In this document: positions 1 through 6,350 of the stretch, piece after piece
How positions within the stretch are numbered: position 1 is the first letter of the stretch
How the letters are laid out: every line of letters starts with the position of its first letter
Assembly (NCBI RefSeq): GCF_018333375.1
Contig: NZ_BORW01000019.1
Coordinates: forward strand, 39,534-103,533
Direction: 5' to 3'
Origin: Paenibacillus cookii
GTDB lineage: Bacteria; Bacillota; Bacilli; Paenibacillales; Paenibacillaceae
Length of the DNA stretch: 64,000 nucleotides
Notes under the pieces: generated by a model
The model's input: only the letters and a program-made list of their open reading frames with translations
Told to the model about the DNA's origin: nothing
Databases searched by the model: none
Position numbers and translations under genes: made by a program

Positions 1-16
1 GGAAAAAAATACGAGA

Positions 17-36
17 TAATGTACGCGCGTACATTA
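17..36. promoter_or_regulatory. Perfect 20-bp palindrome, probable operator
   Basis: The sequence TAATGTACGCGCGTACATTA is its own reverse complement over all 20 bases. It lies about 60 bp upstream of the LacI-type regulator. LacI-family operators are palindromes with a central CG, and this one is centred on CG, so autoregulation by the adjacent regulator is a reasonable inference. The promoter itself cannot be placed because the window starts here. Confidence 0.6.
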
Positions 37-97
37 AAGTTTTTCAGCTTGATTCACTATCAACAACTTGTTTGTGGAATGCAGGGGGTGATGCCGT

Positions 98-1180
98 ATC
101 GTCACACGAAAAGCGGTTGCGGACATGGCGGGCGTATCGGAAGCAACGGTTTCCCGCGTGTTCAACCGGGTGGGTCCGATCAAGGAAGAAACGAGGCTGA
201 AAGTGCTGAAGGCGGCCGAGACGTTGGGATATTACCCCAATGCCATCGCCCAAAGCTTTGCCCGCAGAAAAAGCGGCAATCTCGGCGTCGTGCTTCCTTA
301 TGTGCCGAAGGTACATATTTTTTCAACGTATTATTTTTCGGAGATTTTGAGCGGGATCGGGGAACAGGTTCGCGAGCTTGGTTACGATATGCTGCTGATT
401 TTTCGCAAACCCGGCGATGACAACGGTTACACGGAGCTGTTTCGATCGCAAAAGATCGACGCGTGCATCCTTTTGGGAACGACGGATACGCCGGAGGAGC
501 GGAAAGCGCTAAGGGCGCTGAAGGAGGCGAACCATCCGTTTTGTTTGGTAAACCAGCATTTTGCCGGCGAAGAGTTTCTTGAAGTGGATGCGGATCATGA
601 ACAAGGCGCCTATGAAGCGGTGAAGCATCTGCTTGACGAGGGTTACCGCCGCATCGCGTTCCTGAACGGTCCGCCCGGATATTCGAACAGCGCCGACCGT
701 CTTAAGGGATACGTACGCGCGATGACGGAAGCCGGCATTTTCAATCCCGGGTATGATCCGGATAAAGCGATCCCCGCCAAATGGCTTGAAACGGGCAATT
801 ACAGCCGGACGAGCGGATATGAGGCCGCCTTTCGTTTCGCCCGCCATCTCGATAGCATCGATGCCGTTTTTGCCGCGAATGACCGGATGGGCATCGGGCT
901 TATTCAAGGCTTTCGGGAACTGGGCGTTATACCCGGCAAAGACATCGCCATCGTCGGTTATGACGATTCGGATGGCGCCCGGATCACAGATCCGCCGTTG
1001 ACGAGCGTGGCCGTCCCTTTTTACCGGATGGGGGCGCTTGCCGCCAAGCTTTTGCTTACGGAAAATGCGGACGAGGCTGTGTCGGAATTCGGGGAAGGGG
1101 TAAATCATATCAGCGGTCATTTATATCAAATGGCAACCCGGCTTGTCGTTCGATCATCGAGCGCAAGGAGCCAAGCATAG
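98..1180 (+). CDS. LacI-family transcriptional regulator, apparent ATC start
   Basis: This is a 360-residue LacI/GalR repressor. An N-terminal helix-turn-helix (residues 1-25, reading VTRKAVADMAGVSEATVSRV) is followed by a hinge and a periplasmic-binding-protein-like effector domain (about residues 60-340, with LGVVLPY, AFLNGPPGYS and IVGYDDSD). The first ATG in frame (125) would cut the DNA-binding domain in half. The frame is open back to a TGA at 89-91 with no ATG, GTG or TTG. The ATC at 98 sits 5 nt after a near-perfect Shine-Dalgarno (AGGGGGTGAT, 83-92) and gives a normal LacI N-terminus. It is probably the local regulator of the ThuA/oxidoreductase genes that start 37 bp downstream. A one-base indel near 94-97 that disconnects the ATG at 91 is the alternative. 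Confidence 0.88.
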   Translation: MVTRKAVADMAGVSEATVSRVFNRVGPIKEETRLKVLKAAETLGYYPNAIAQSFARRKSGNLGVVLPYVPKVHIFSTYYFSEILSGIGEQVRELGYDMLLIFRKPGDDNGYTELFRSQKIDACILLGTTDTPEERKALRALKEANHPFCLVNQHFAGEEFLEVDADHEQGAYEAVKHLLDEGYRRIAFLNGPPGYSNSADRLKGYVRAMTEAGIFNPGYDPDKAIPAKWLETGNYSRTSGYEAAFRFARHLDSIDAVFAANDRMGIGLIQGFRELGVIPGKDIAIVGYDDSDGARITDPPLTSVAVPFYRMGALAAKLLLTENADEAVSEFGEGVNHISGHLYQMATRLVVRSSSARSQA

Positions 1181-1217
1181 GTATGAATAGGGTGCATATG
1201 AAAAGGAGGCGTATTCA

Positions 1218-2378
1218 ATGCAGCAGATTCGAGTAGGAATGGTAGGCTACAAATTTATGGGGAAGGCGCATAGCCATGCATACCGCGACATTCCGATGTT
1301 TTTCCCGGACGTCGTTCATCCCGTCATGCAGGCGATTTGCGGCCGCGACGCGGAAGGGGTATCCCAAGCCGCAAAACAGTTCGGTTGGAAGGAATACGTC
1401 ACGGACTGGAAAGAGCTGATCGGACGGGATGACATCGACCTCATCGATATCAATGCTCCAAGCGATATGCACAAAGAAATCGCCCTCGAAGCGGCAAAAG
1501 CAGGAAAACATTTGCTCTGCGAGAAACCGCTAGCGCTGACCCTCGAGGATTCCCGGGAGATGCTGGCGGCAGCCGAAGCGGCAGGGGTCAAACATATGGT
1601 CGGATTCAACTATCGATTTGCCCCCGCCGTGCAGCTTGCCCGCAAACTGATCCAGGAAGGGCGTCTGGGACAAATTTATCATTTCCGCGGCTGGTTTTTG
1701 CAGGACTGGATCATCGATCCGGAATTTCCGCTCGTATGGCGCCTCCAGAAAGATATCGCCGGTTCCGGTTCCCATGGGGATTTGGGGGCGCATATCATCG
1801 ACATGGCCCACTTCCTTGTGGGCGACATCGAGGAAGTCATCGGGATGAGCGAGACGTTTATCAAAGAACGGCCGCTGCCGGGCTCCATGAGCGGTTTAAG
1901 CGCCAAGGGCAACCAATCGGACGAAAAAGGCCCGGTCACCGTGGACGATGCGACCTTGTTCCTGGCGAAATTCGCCAACGGCGCATTGGGAAGCTTTGAA
2001 GCGACCCGGTTTGCCGCCGGCCACCGCTGCACGAATTCCTTCGAGATCAACGGAAGCAAAGGCAGCTTGAAATTCGATTTCGAACGGATGAACGAACTGC
2101 AGGTTTATTTCACGGAGGATGCCGAAGACGTGCAGGGCTTCCGCCGCGTTCTGGCGACCGATCCCGCGCACGCTTATGCCGAAGCCTGGTGGCCGCCGGG
2201 ACATACCATCGGGTTCGAACATACGTTCATCCATGAAACGGTCGAGCTGCTTCAGGCGATCCGCGAAGACCGGCAGCCCGTTCCGAATTTTGCGGACGGC
2301 GTGAAATGCCAGCAGGTGCTTGAAGCCGTCGATTTGTCGATCGCGGAGAGAAGATGGGTGCGCACCGAGGAGCTTTAA
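1218..2378 (+). CDS. Gfo/Idh/MocA-family NAD(P)-dependent oxidoreductase
   Basis: This 386-residue protein has the N-terminal Rossmann fold of the family (VGMVGYKFMGKAH, residues 6-18), the family EKP motif (CEKPLAL, about 101-107) and a C-terminal alpha/beta domain with GSHGDLGAHIIDMA. Such enzymes oxidise or reduce sugars and inositols with NAD(P). The ATG follows an AAAGGAGG ribosome binding site. It lies between the LacI regulator and a ThuA-like gene, so it is plausibly the ThuB-like sugar-oxidising partner. Paralogue of the gene at 3161. The substrate cannot be read from sequence. Confidence 0.93.
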   Translation: MQQIRVGMVGYKFMGKAHSHAYRDIPMFFPDVVHPVMQAICGRDAEGVSQAAKQFGWKEYVTDWKELIGRDDIDLIDINAPSDMHKEIALEAAKAGKHLLCEKPLALTLEDSREMLAAAEAAGVKHMVGFNYRFAPAVQLARKLIQEGRLGQIYHFRGWFLQDWIIDPEFPLVWRLQKDIAGSGSHGDLGAHIIDMAHFLVGDIEEVIGMSETFIKERPLPGSMSGLSAKGNQSDEKGPVTVDDATLFLAKFANGALGSFEATRFAAGHRCTNSFEINGSKGSLKFDFERMNELQVYFTEDAEDVQGFRRVLATDPAHAYAEAWWPPGHTIGFEHTFIHETVELLQAIREDRQPVPNFADGVKCQQVLEAVDLSIAERRWVRTEEL

Positions 2379-2409
2379 AATATAAGCTTAAGCCTAAGGA
2401 GATGTTGAC

Positions 2410-3129
2410 ATGAAAAAAGCGCTAATCGTTTGGGGAGGCTGGTTAGGCCATCAACCCGAGGAAGTATCGGCCTTATTCCGCGGCATTTTGGAAGGGGAAG
2501 GATATGAAGTCGAAGTTTCCGATACGCTGGCGGCTTTCGACGATGGCGAAAAATTGAAAACGCTTGACCTGATCATCCCCGTATGGACGATGGGCGAAAT
2601 CAGCCAGGAACGGGTTAACCGCGTGTCCGAAGCCGTTCAGAACGGAGTCGGTCTCGCAGGCTGCCACGGCGGCATGTGCGACGCCTTCCGCAACAACGTC
2701 GACTGGCAGTTTATGACCGGCGGCAACTGGGTGGCCCATCCCGGAAACGACGGGACCCCTCACCGTATCCACATTGCCAATACGTCGAGTCCGATCGTGG
2801 AGGGGATCGAAGATTTTGACGTGTCCACCGAGCAGTATTACCTCCATGTCGACCCGGCGGTCGAAGTGCTGGCAACGACCCGGTTCCCGGTTGCCGACGG
2901 GCCTCACGTGTATAACAAATCCGTTGATATGCCTGTCGCATGGACCAAACGGTGGGGGCTCGGACGGGTGTTCTATTGCTCGCTCGGGCATCAGGCGAAC
3001 GTGCTCGAGCTCCCGCCGGTGAAGGAAATCATGCGCAGAGGCATGCTGTGGGCGGCGGAAGGCAAAGCGAAGGCGGCGGGTCAGCGTGCGGGAAGCGGGT
3101 ATACCGGCATGATGGACAGCCAGGTATAA
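2410..3129 (+). CDS. ThuA-like protein (trehalose utilisation family)
   Basis: This 239-residue protein has the ThuA fold, a glutamine-amidotransferase-like alpha/beta domain. Visible features are ALIVWGGWLGHQPEEV at the N-terminus, LDLIIPVWTMGEI, VGLAGCHGGMCDAF (about residues 79-92), GGNWVAHPGN and RVFYCSLGHQ near the C-terminus. In rhizobia, ThuA and ThuB act in trehalose utilisation through 3-keto sugar intermediates. Here it is flanked by two Gfo/Idh/MocA dehydrogenases with short gaps of about 31 bp, so the four genes very likely form one operon for oxidative disaccharide or glycoside breakdown. The exact sugar is inference. Confidence 0.9.
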   Translation: MKKALIVWGGWLGHQPEEVSALFRGILEGEGYEVEVSDTLAAFDDGEKLKTLDLIIPVWTMGEISQERVNRVSEAVQNGVGLAGCHGGMCDAFRNNVDWQFMTGGNWVAHPGNDGTPHRIHIANTSSPIVEGIEDFDVSTEQYYLHVDPAVEVLATTRFPVADGPHVYNKSVDMPVAWTKRWGLGRVFYCSLGHQANVLELPPVKEIMRRGMLWAAEGKAKAAGQRAGSGYTGMMDSQV

Positions 3130-3160
3130 ATTTTTATAGGAATGGAGAGCGTTCATCATC

Positions 3161-4264
3161 ATGAAGAAAATGAATGTCGGCATTATCGGATGCGGAAATA
3201 TCAGCTCCATCTATTTTGAGAATTTAAAAACGTTCCCGGCGGTTGAAGTCACCGCCTGCGCGGATTTGGATCTTGGCCGGGCCAAGGAAAAAGCCGAGCG
3301 GTTCGGAATCGCCAAGGGCTGCACGGTTGCCGAATTGCTTGCGGATCCGGAGATCGAGCTGGTCGTCAACCTTACGATTCCGGCTGCCCACGGTCAGGTA
3401 TGCCTGGATATTTTGGAAGCCGGGAAGCATGTGTACGTCGAAAAACCGCTGGCCGTTACCCGCGAAGAAGGGCAAGCCATTTTGGCTAAAGCCGAAGAAA
3501 AAGGGCTTCTCGTCGGCAGCGCCCCGGACACGTTCCTTGGCGGAGGCATTCAAACCTGCATCAAGCTTATTGCGGATGGCTGGATCGGCACGCCCGTGGC
3601 CGCAACGGCGTTTATGATGGGGAGAGGGCATGAACATTGGCATCCGGATCCCGAGTTTTATTACGCCAAAGGCGGGGGGCCGATGTTCGATATGGGACCG
3701 TATTACCTGACGGCCTTGGTCGCCATGTTGGGTCCGATCAAACGCATAGCCGGCATGGCAAAGATCTCCTATCCTGAGCGGACAATCACCAGCGCCAAAA
3801 AATTCGGGCAAACGATCCCGGTGGAGACGGCGACCCATGTCGCGGGCGTACTCGATTTCCACGGCGGGGCGATCGGTACGATGATTACGTCCTTTGACGT
3901 GTTTGGCGGGAGCCGGCTGCCTTGCATCGAAATTTACGGAAGCCAGGGAACGCTTGTCGTTCCGGATCCGAATACGTTCGGCGGGCCGGTCACGCTCAAG
4001 CGCCATGACAGCCAGGAGTGGAAGGAAATCCCGCTGTCCCACGGCTATACCGGGAATTCGCGGGGGATCGGCGTGCTTGATATGGTTTATGCGCTGAAAA
4101 GCGGCAGAAAAAACCGGGTGAGCGGCGATTTGGGCTTCCATGTTCTTGAAGCGATGCACGCCTTCCACGACTCTTCCGAGCAGGACCGATATTACATCAT
4201 GAAAAGTAGCTGCGAACGTCCCGAACCGATTCCGCAACATCTTCCCTACGGCGTGATGGATTAA
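3161..4264 (+). CDS. Gfo/Idh/MocA-family NAD(P)-dependent oxidoreductase
   Basis: This 367-residue protein is the second dehydrogenase of the operon. The Rossmann motif is VGIIGCGNISSIY (residues 6-18), the EKP motif is VYVEKPLAV (about 91-99), and GGGPMFDMGPYYLTAL is the usual active-site region of the family. A ribosome binding site (GGAG) precedes the start. It diverges clearly from the paralogue at 1218, so the two probably act on different steps or substrates. Its stop codon lies inside the terminator hairpin that ends the operon. Confidence 0.93.
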   Translation: MKKMNVGIIGCGNISSIYFENLKTFPAVEVTACADLDLGRAKEKAERFGIAKGCTVAELLADPEIELVVNLTIPAAHGQVCLDILEAGKHVYVEKPLAVTREEGQAILAKAEEKGLLVGSAPDTFLGGGIQTCIKLIADGWIGTPVAATAFMMGRGHEHWHPDPEFYYAKGGGPMFDMGPYYLTALVAMLGPIKRIAGMAKISYPERTITSAKKFGQTIPVETATHVAGVLDFHGGAIGTMITSFDVFGGSRLPCIEIYGSQGTLVVPDPNTFGGPVTLKRHDSQEWKEIPLSHGYTGNSRGIGVLDMVYALKSGRKNRVSGDLGFHVLEAMHAFHDSSEQDRYYIMKSSCERPEPIPQHLPYGVMD

Positions 4265-4282
4265 TCCATCGCGCTTTTTTTT
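4251..4282 (+). terminator. Intrinsic terminator of the ThuA operon
   Basis: GCGTGATGGATT pairs with AATCCATCGCGC (12 bp, one G-T pair, almost no loop), followed by eight T. It overlaps the stop codon at 4262-4264. Confidence 0.85.
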
Positions 4283-4420
4283 CCGCGCGGGCGGGCCACC
4301 AGGCCAGGCATCGTAATCTATGGCAAAAAACACAAGAATATCGTAGAAACCTAGAATACACTATTACCTGCAAGGTCAATGACAGACGATTCTTGAAAAT
4401 GACTGCCCGAGGTGAAATCG

Positions 4421-4810
4421 ATGCCTGTTAAAAAGAAGAAACAGAGACGGCGCTCGTCCAAATGGACGGGAAAACCGGTGCTTGTCGTGTTGAAGGACGG
4501 CAGCAGCTATATCGGCACGGTGAAGAAACAAGACCGCAGCGGCCTCGTCCTTAGCGGAGTATGGGCCGATCCGCAGCGAACGGCGGCGATTTTGGAGAAC
4601 AGGAACAAGGCCCATGTATCCGGCATATTAAGTCTTCTGTTCGGCGGGGGATCCAGCCGGTCCGCGCCATCCGCCAGTCTGAACAGATCGGAAGAAACGG
4701 ATGGAAGCGGAACGGGAATGTTCGGCTTCATCGGCAAAATCATTCCCACCATCCAAATCGGCATGAATGTCATGCGTTCGATTATGCCTCTGGTAGGATT
4801 GCTGAAATAA
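4421..4810 (+). CDS. Small basic protein of unknown function
   Basis: This 129-residue protein starts with a very basic stretch (PVKKKKQRRRSSK). A segment follows that resembles an Sm-like beta strand pair (GKPVLVVLKDGSSYIGTVKKQDRSGLVLSG, about residues 16-45). A Ser/Gly-rich linker then leads to a hydrophobic glycine-containing C-terminus (MFGFIGKIIPTIQIGMNVMRSIMPLVGLLK). The ATG at 4421 is chosen because GAGGTG lies 6 nt upstream; a GTG at 4412 overlaps that site. I do not recognise the family. The basic head and amphipathic tail suggest a nucleic-acid- or membrane-associated role, but that is only inference. Confidence 0.7.
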   Translation: MPVKKKKQRRRSSKWTGKPVLVVLKDGSSYIGTVKKQDRSGLVLSGVWADPQRTAAILENRNKAHVSGILSLLFGGGSSRSAPSASLNRSEETDGSGTGMFGFIGKIIPTIQIGMNVMRSIMPLVGLLK

Positions 4811-4831
4811 TGACCTATTCGCATAACCCCT

Positions 4832-4860
4832 GAGGCTCCCGGAAGGGAGCTTTCTTTTTT
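4832..4860 (+). terminator. Intrinsic terminator
   Basis: GCTCCC-GGAA-GGGAGC forms a short GC-rich hairpin followed by TTTCTTTTTT, just downstream of the small basic protein gene. Confidence 0.8.
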
Positions 4861-4927
4861 GGTTCGTTTTATGAACGTCCGATGCGTCAACATCCGCTGC
4901 CCTCCTTCCAATTTGTATTTTTTAACA

Positions 4928-4957
4928 TTGAATACCGAATATACGTTCGCATATAAT
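4928..4957 (+). promoter_or_regulatory. Sigma-A-type promoter of the WYL/LexA-like operon
   Basis: The -35 element TTGAAT (4928-4933) and -10 element TATAAT (4952-4957) are separated by 18 bp. The ATG of the first gene lies 33 bp downstream. Two LexA-like boxes overlap and follow this promoter. Confidence 0.7.
4936..4949. promoter_or_regulatory. LexA/DinR box 1
   Basis: CGAATATACGTTCG matches the Bacillus LexA (DinR) consensus CGAACRNRYGTTCG at 13 of 14 positions, the exception being T at position 5. It sits between the -35 and -10 elements, where bound LexA would block RNA polymerase. Confidence 0.7.
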
Positions 4958-4973
4958 AAGAACAAAAGTTCTT
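4958..4973. promoter_or_regulatory. LexA/DinR box 2
   Basis: AAGAACAAAAGTTCTT is a perfect inverted repeat with a GAAC-N4-GTTC core, the hallmark of Gram-positive LexA boxes. It begins at the base following the -10 element. Centre-to-centre distance from box 1 is 23 bp. Confidence 0.65.
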
Positions 4974-4989
4974 GTTTGGGGGGATATTC

Positions 4990-5196
4990 ATGCCGCAAAA
5001 ATACGTCGGTCAATGTCTGGAAATCGTGTATATCGACCGAGCCGGAAACATCACGCAGCGCAAAATCGAGGTGAAGGGCATTCGCGGCCCGCTCGTTCGC
5101 GCGACCTGCCTGCAAACGGGGGAACCGCGAACCTTTCGGGTGGAGAACATTTTGGCATGGAAGCCGGCCGGAGGGGATCGCCGCAGTGCTTGCTGA
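4990..5196 (+). CDS. Small WYL-like domain protein, predicted SOS-controlled
   Basis: The 68-residue product contains YVGQCLEIVYIDRAGNITQRK and a C-terminal TFRVENILAW, which read like the strand pattern of a miniature WYL domain (a ligand-binding Sm-like fold often found in DNA-damage and phage-defence regulators). The ATG at 4990 follows GGGGGG by 7 nt. The gene overlaps the next one by 11 nt, so the two are probably translationally coupled. The promoter carries two LexA-like boxes. The family assignment is by pattern only. Confidence 0.7.
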   Translation: MPQKYVGQCLEIVYIDRAGNITQRKIEVKGIRGPLVRATCLQTGEPRTFRVENILAWKPAGGDRRSAC

Positions 5197-5461
5197 CATC
5201 GAACGGAAAATACTCCGGATTTTTTACAACTATTCCAGCGGGCGGCGGAGAATGCCTTCCATGCGGGAACTCATCATCAAAACGGGGAGAAGCCGGCAGG
5301 ACATCGCTCGTGCGCTTGCTTCCTTGGAAAATCAAGGGTTTATTGTTTGGGAAGACAAACAGCGCACCCAATCGGTTCTGATTCTTAAAGGCTGGGAAGA
5401 TGGCCTTCCAGCGCGCCAAAAAAACGCAACGAGCAGCTTGGATTACTGGACGCAATATTAG
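5186..5461 (+). CDS. LexA-type winged-helix protein lacking the protease domain
   Basis: This 91-residue protein has the layout of the LexA DNA-binding domain: RKILRIFYNYSSGRRRMPSMRELI, then TGRSRQDIARALASLENQGFI as recognition helix, and a short wing. Full LexA has about 200 residues with a Ser/Lys autoprotease half, which is absent here; the protein ends in a 20-residue tail. It starts at GTG 5186, with GAGGGGA about 8 nt upstream inside the preceding gene. Because it is driven by a promoter with LexA-like boxes, it could compete with LexA or regulate its own promoter. That is inference; another MarR-like wHTH role is possible. Confidence 0.75.
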   Translation: MLADIERKILRIFYNYSSGRRRMPSMRELIIKTGRSRQDIARALASLENQGFIVWEDKQRTQSVLILKGWEDGLPARQKNATSSLDYWTQY

Positions 5462-5614
5462 TTGGCGGAAACGGGCCGCCGGTACGGCGAAAGACCGCTC
5501 ATGGTTCCCCGTGCCCGGTTTTTTTGTGCTGCCGGGAAAATGGAAGCATTCGGCGCATCAAGGGCGAGAAATAGGTTATACTGCAAAAAATATCCAAACA
5601 GGAGGATGATCTTT

Positions 5615-5707
5615 ATGAGTATGGAATCCGAAGTTGCCGCTCAAATATACCGGCTGCAGGAATTGCATAACCGTTTTGCCGCGGGGGAGTACGAGGAGAT
5701 GCCATAA
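5615..5707 (+). CDS. Short ORF, unknown (possible 5' part of a frameshifted gene)
   Basis: A 30-residue ORF (MSMESEVAAQIYRLQELHNRFAAGEYEEMP) follows an excellent ribosome binding site, AGGAGGATGAT. The codon use looks genuine and the peptide is helical and acidic. The stop TAA at 5705-5707 overlaps a second coding-like frame (5704-5817) in the -1 register. It is either a real micro-protein coupled to the next, or one 67-residue gene split by a frameshift near 5702-5707. Function unknown. Confidence 0.5.
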   Translation: MSMESEVAAQIYRLQELHNRFAAGEYEEMP

Positions 5708-5817
5708 CGTACATAAATGGCGCCAAGGTCGTCAGGGCCCTCTCTCTGGAAACGTGGAGGCAAGAAGCGGACGGAGTTTGGAGAATGATACGTTGGCATG
5801 AAGAAAAGGGCCAATGA
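5704..5817 (+). CDS. Short ORF coupled through an ATAA overlap, or the 3' part of a frameshifted gene
   Basis: The frame reads ITYINGAKVVRALSLETWR followed by a Trp-rich tail to a TGA at 5815 (37 codons). The composition (three Trp, balanced charges) looks coded. No ATG, GTG or TTG precedes it in frame. The ATA at 5704 overlaps the upstream stop as ATAA, and GAGGAG lies 5 nt before it. Initiation at ATA by coupling, or a -1 frameshift joining it to the upstream 30-residue ORF, are both possible. Confidence 0.35.
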   Translation: MTYINGAKVVRALSLETWRQEADGVWRMIRWHEEKGQ

Positions 5818-5973
5818 ATTTTTTTGATCCAAATCGCCTATTTTTTATTGAAAGCCTTTTCATCGGTGTTTAAATGTGGTATCTTGGAGATAACCTAATT
5901 GTGTCTAAATTGTGAATGGATGCGGCGTCATTGCGTATGATAAAGCATCACCGTTACCGAGGGGGAATGTTCC

Positions 5974-6237
5974 ATGACCACGTTGATTCTTGCATTGTTC
6001 ACCGCAGCGATGATTGGAGTCGTTATGTTTGGGAAAAAACATGAAATATTGATCGCGAGCATCATAAACGCCGTTTTGCTTGCCGGGCTTGTCACCGCAT
6101 TCAGCCTGAATCCGGGACCGGACGGACTGTTTTATATGGCGCTGGTGTTCTATTTCGTGATTCCGATGTACGGCGTGATCGCGTTGTTCGGTGCCATGAA
6201 GAAAAGCCGCGTCAAGAAGGAAAATTCCTTGGTTTGA
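5974..6237 (+). CDS. Small integral membrane protein, unknown function
   Basis: This 87-residue protein has three predicted membrane segments (about residues 2-19, 26-45 and 53-74: LILALFTAAMIGVVMF, LIASIINAVLLAGLVTAFSL, GLFYMALVFYFVIPMYGVIALFG) and a basic cytoplasmic tail (KKSRVKKENSL). GAGGGGG precedes the ATG by 8 nt. It stands alone between a region of short ORFs and a terminator. No family recognised. Confidence 0.7.
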   Translation: MTTLILALFTAAMIGVVMFGKKHEILIASIINAVLLAGLVTAFSLNPGPDGLFYMALVFYFVIPMYGVIALFGAMKKSRVKKENSLV

Positions 6238-6279
6238 TCGAATAATAACATCGAATGGCCATTCATATAACTCTCTGAA

Positions 6280-6306
6280 ACCGACTCCGTATGGAGTTGG
6301 TTTTAT
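6280..6306 (+). terminator. Intrinsic terminator
   Basis: ACCGACTCC-GTAT-GGAGTTGGT (9-bp stem with one G-T pair) is followed by TTTATTTAT. It ends transcription from the small membrane protein gene. An ATG at 6291 falls inside the stem and is unlikely to be a start. Confidence 0.75.
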
Positions 6307-6350
6307 TTATGGAGGGCATAGAAGACAGAGAAACGGGAGAGATCAGCAAC

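Noticed and set aside
2216..2229. CGAACATACGTTCA, a near-perfect LexA box
   Set aside because: It sits inside the coding part of an oxidoreductase (codons for GFEHTF), far from any promoter, and is most likely chance.
3224..4333. 369-codon open frame on the minus strand
   Set aside because: It is antisense to the second Gfo/Idh/MocA dehydrogenase and runs through the operon terminator; no recognisable protein.
5462..5614. Possible hairpin CGGGC/GCCCG followed by a T-run, and a TTG-started extension of the 30-residue ORF
   Set aside because: The loop is over 40 nt, so it is a poor terminator, and the extension has no ribosome binding site while ATG 5615 has an excellent one.
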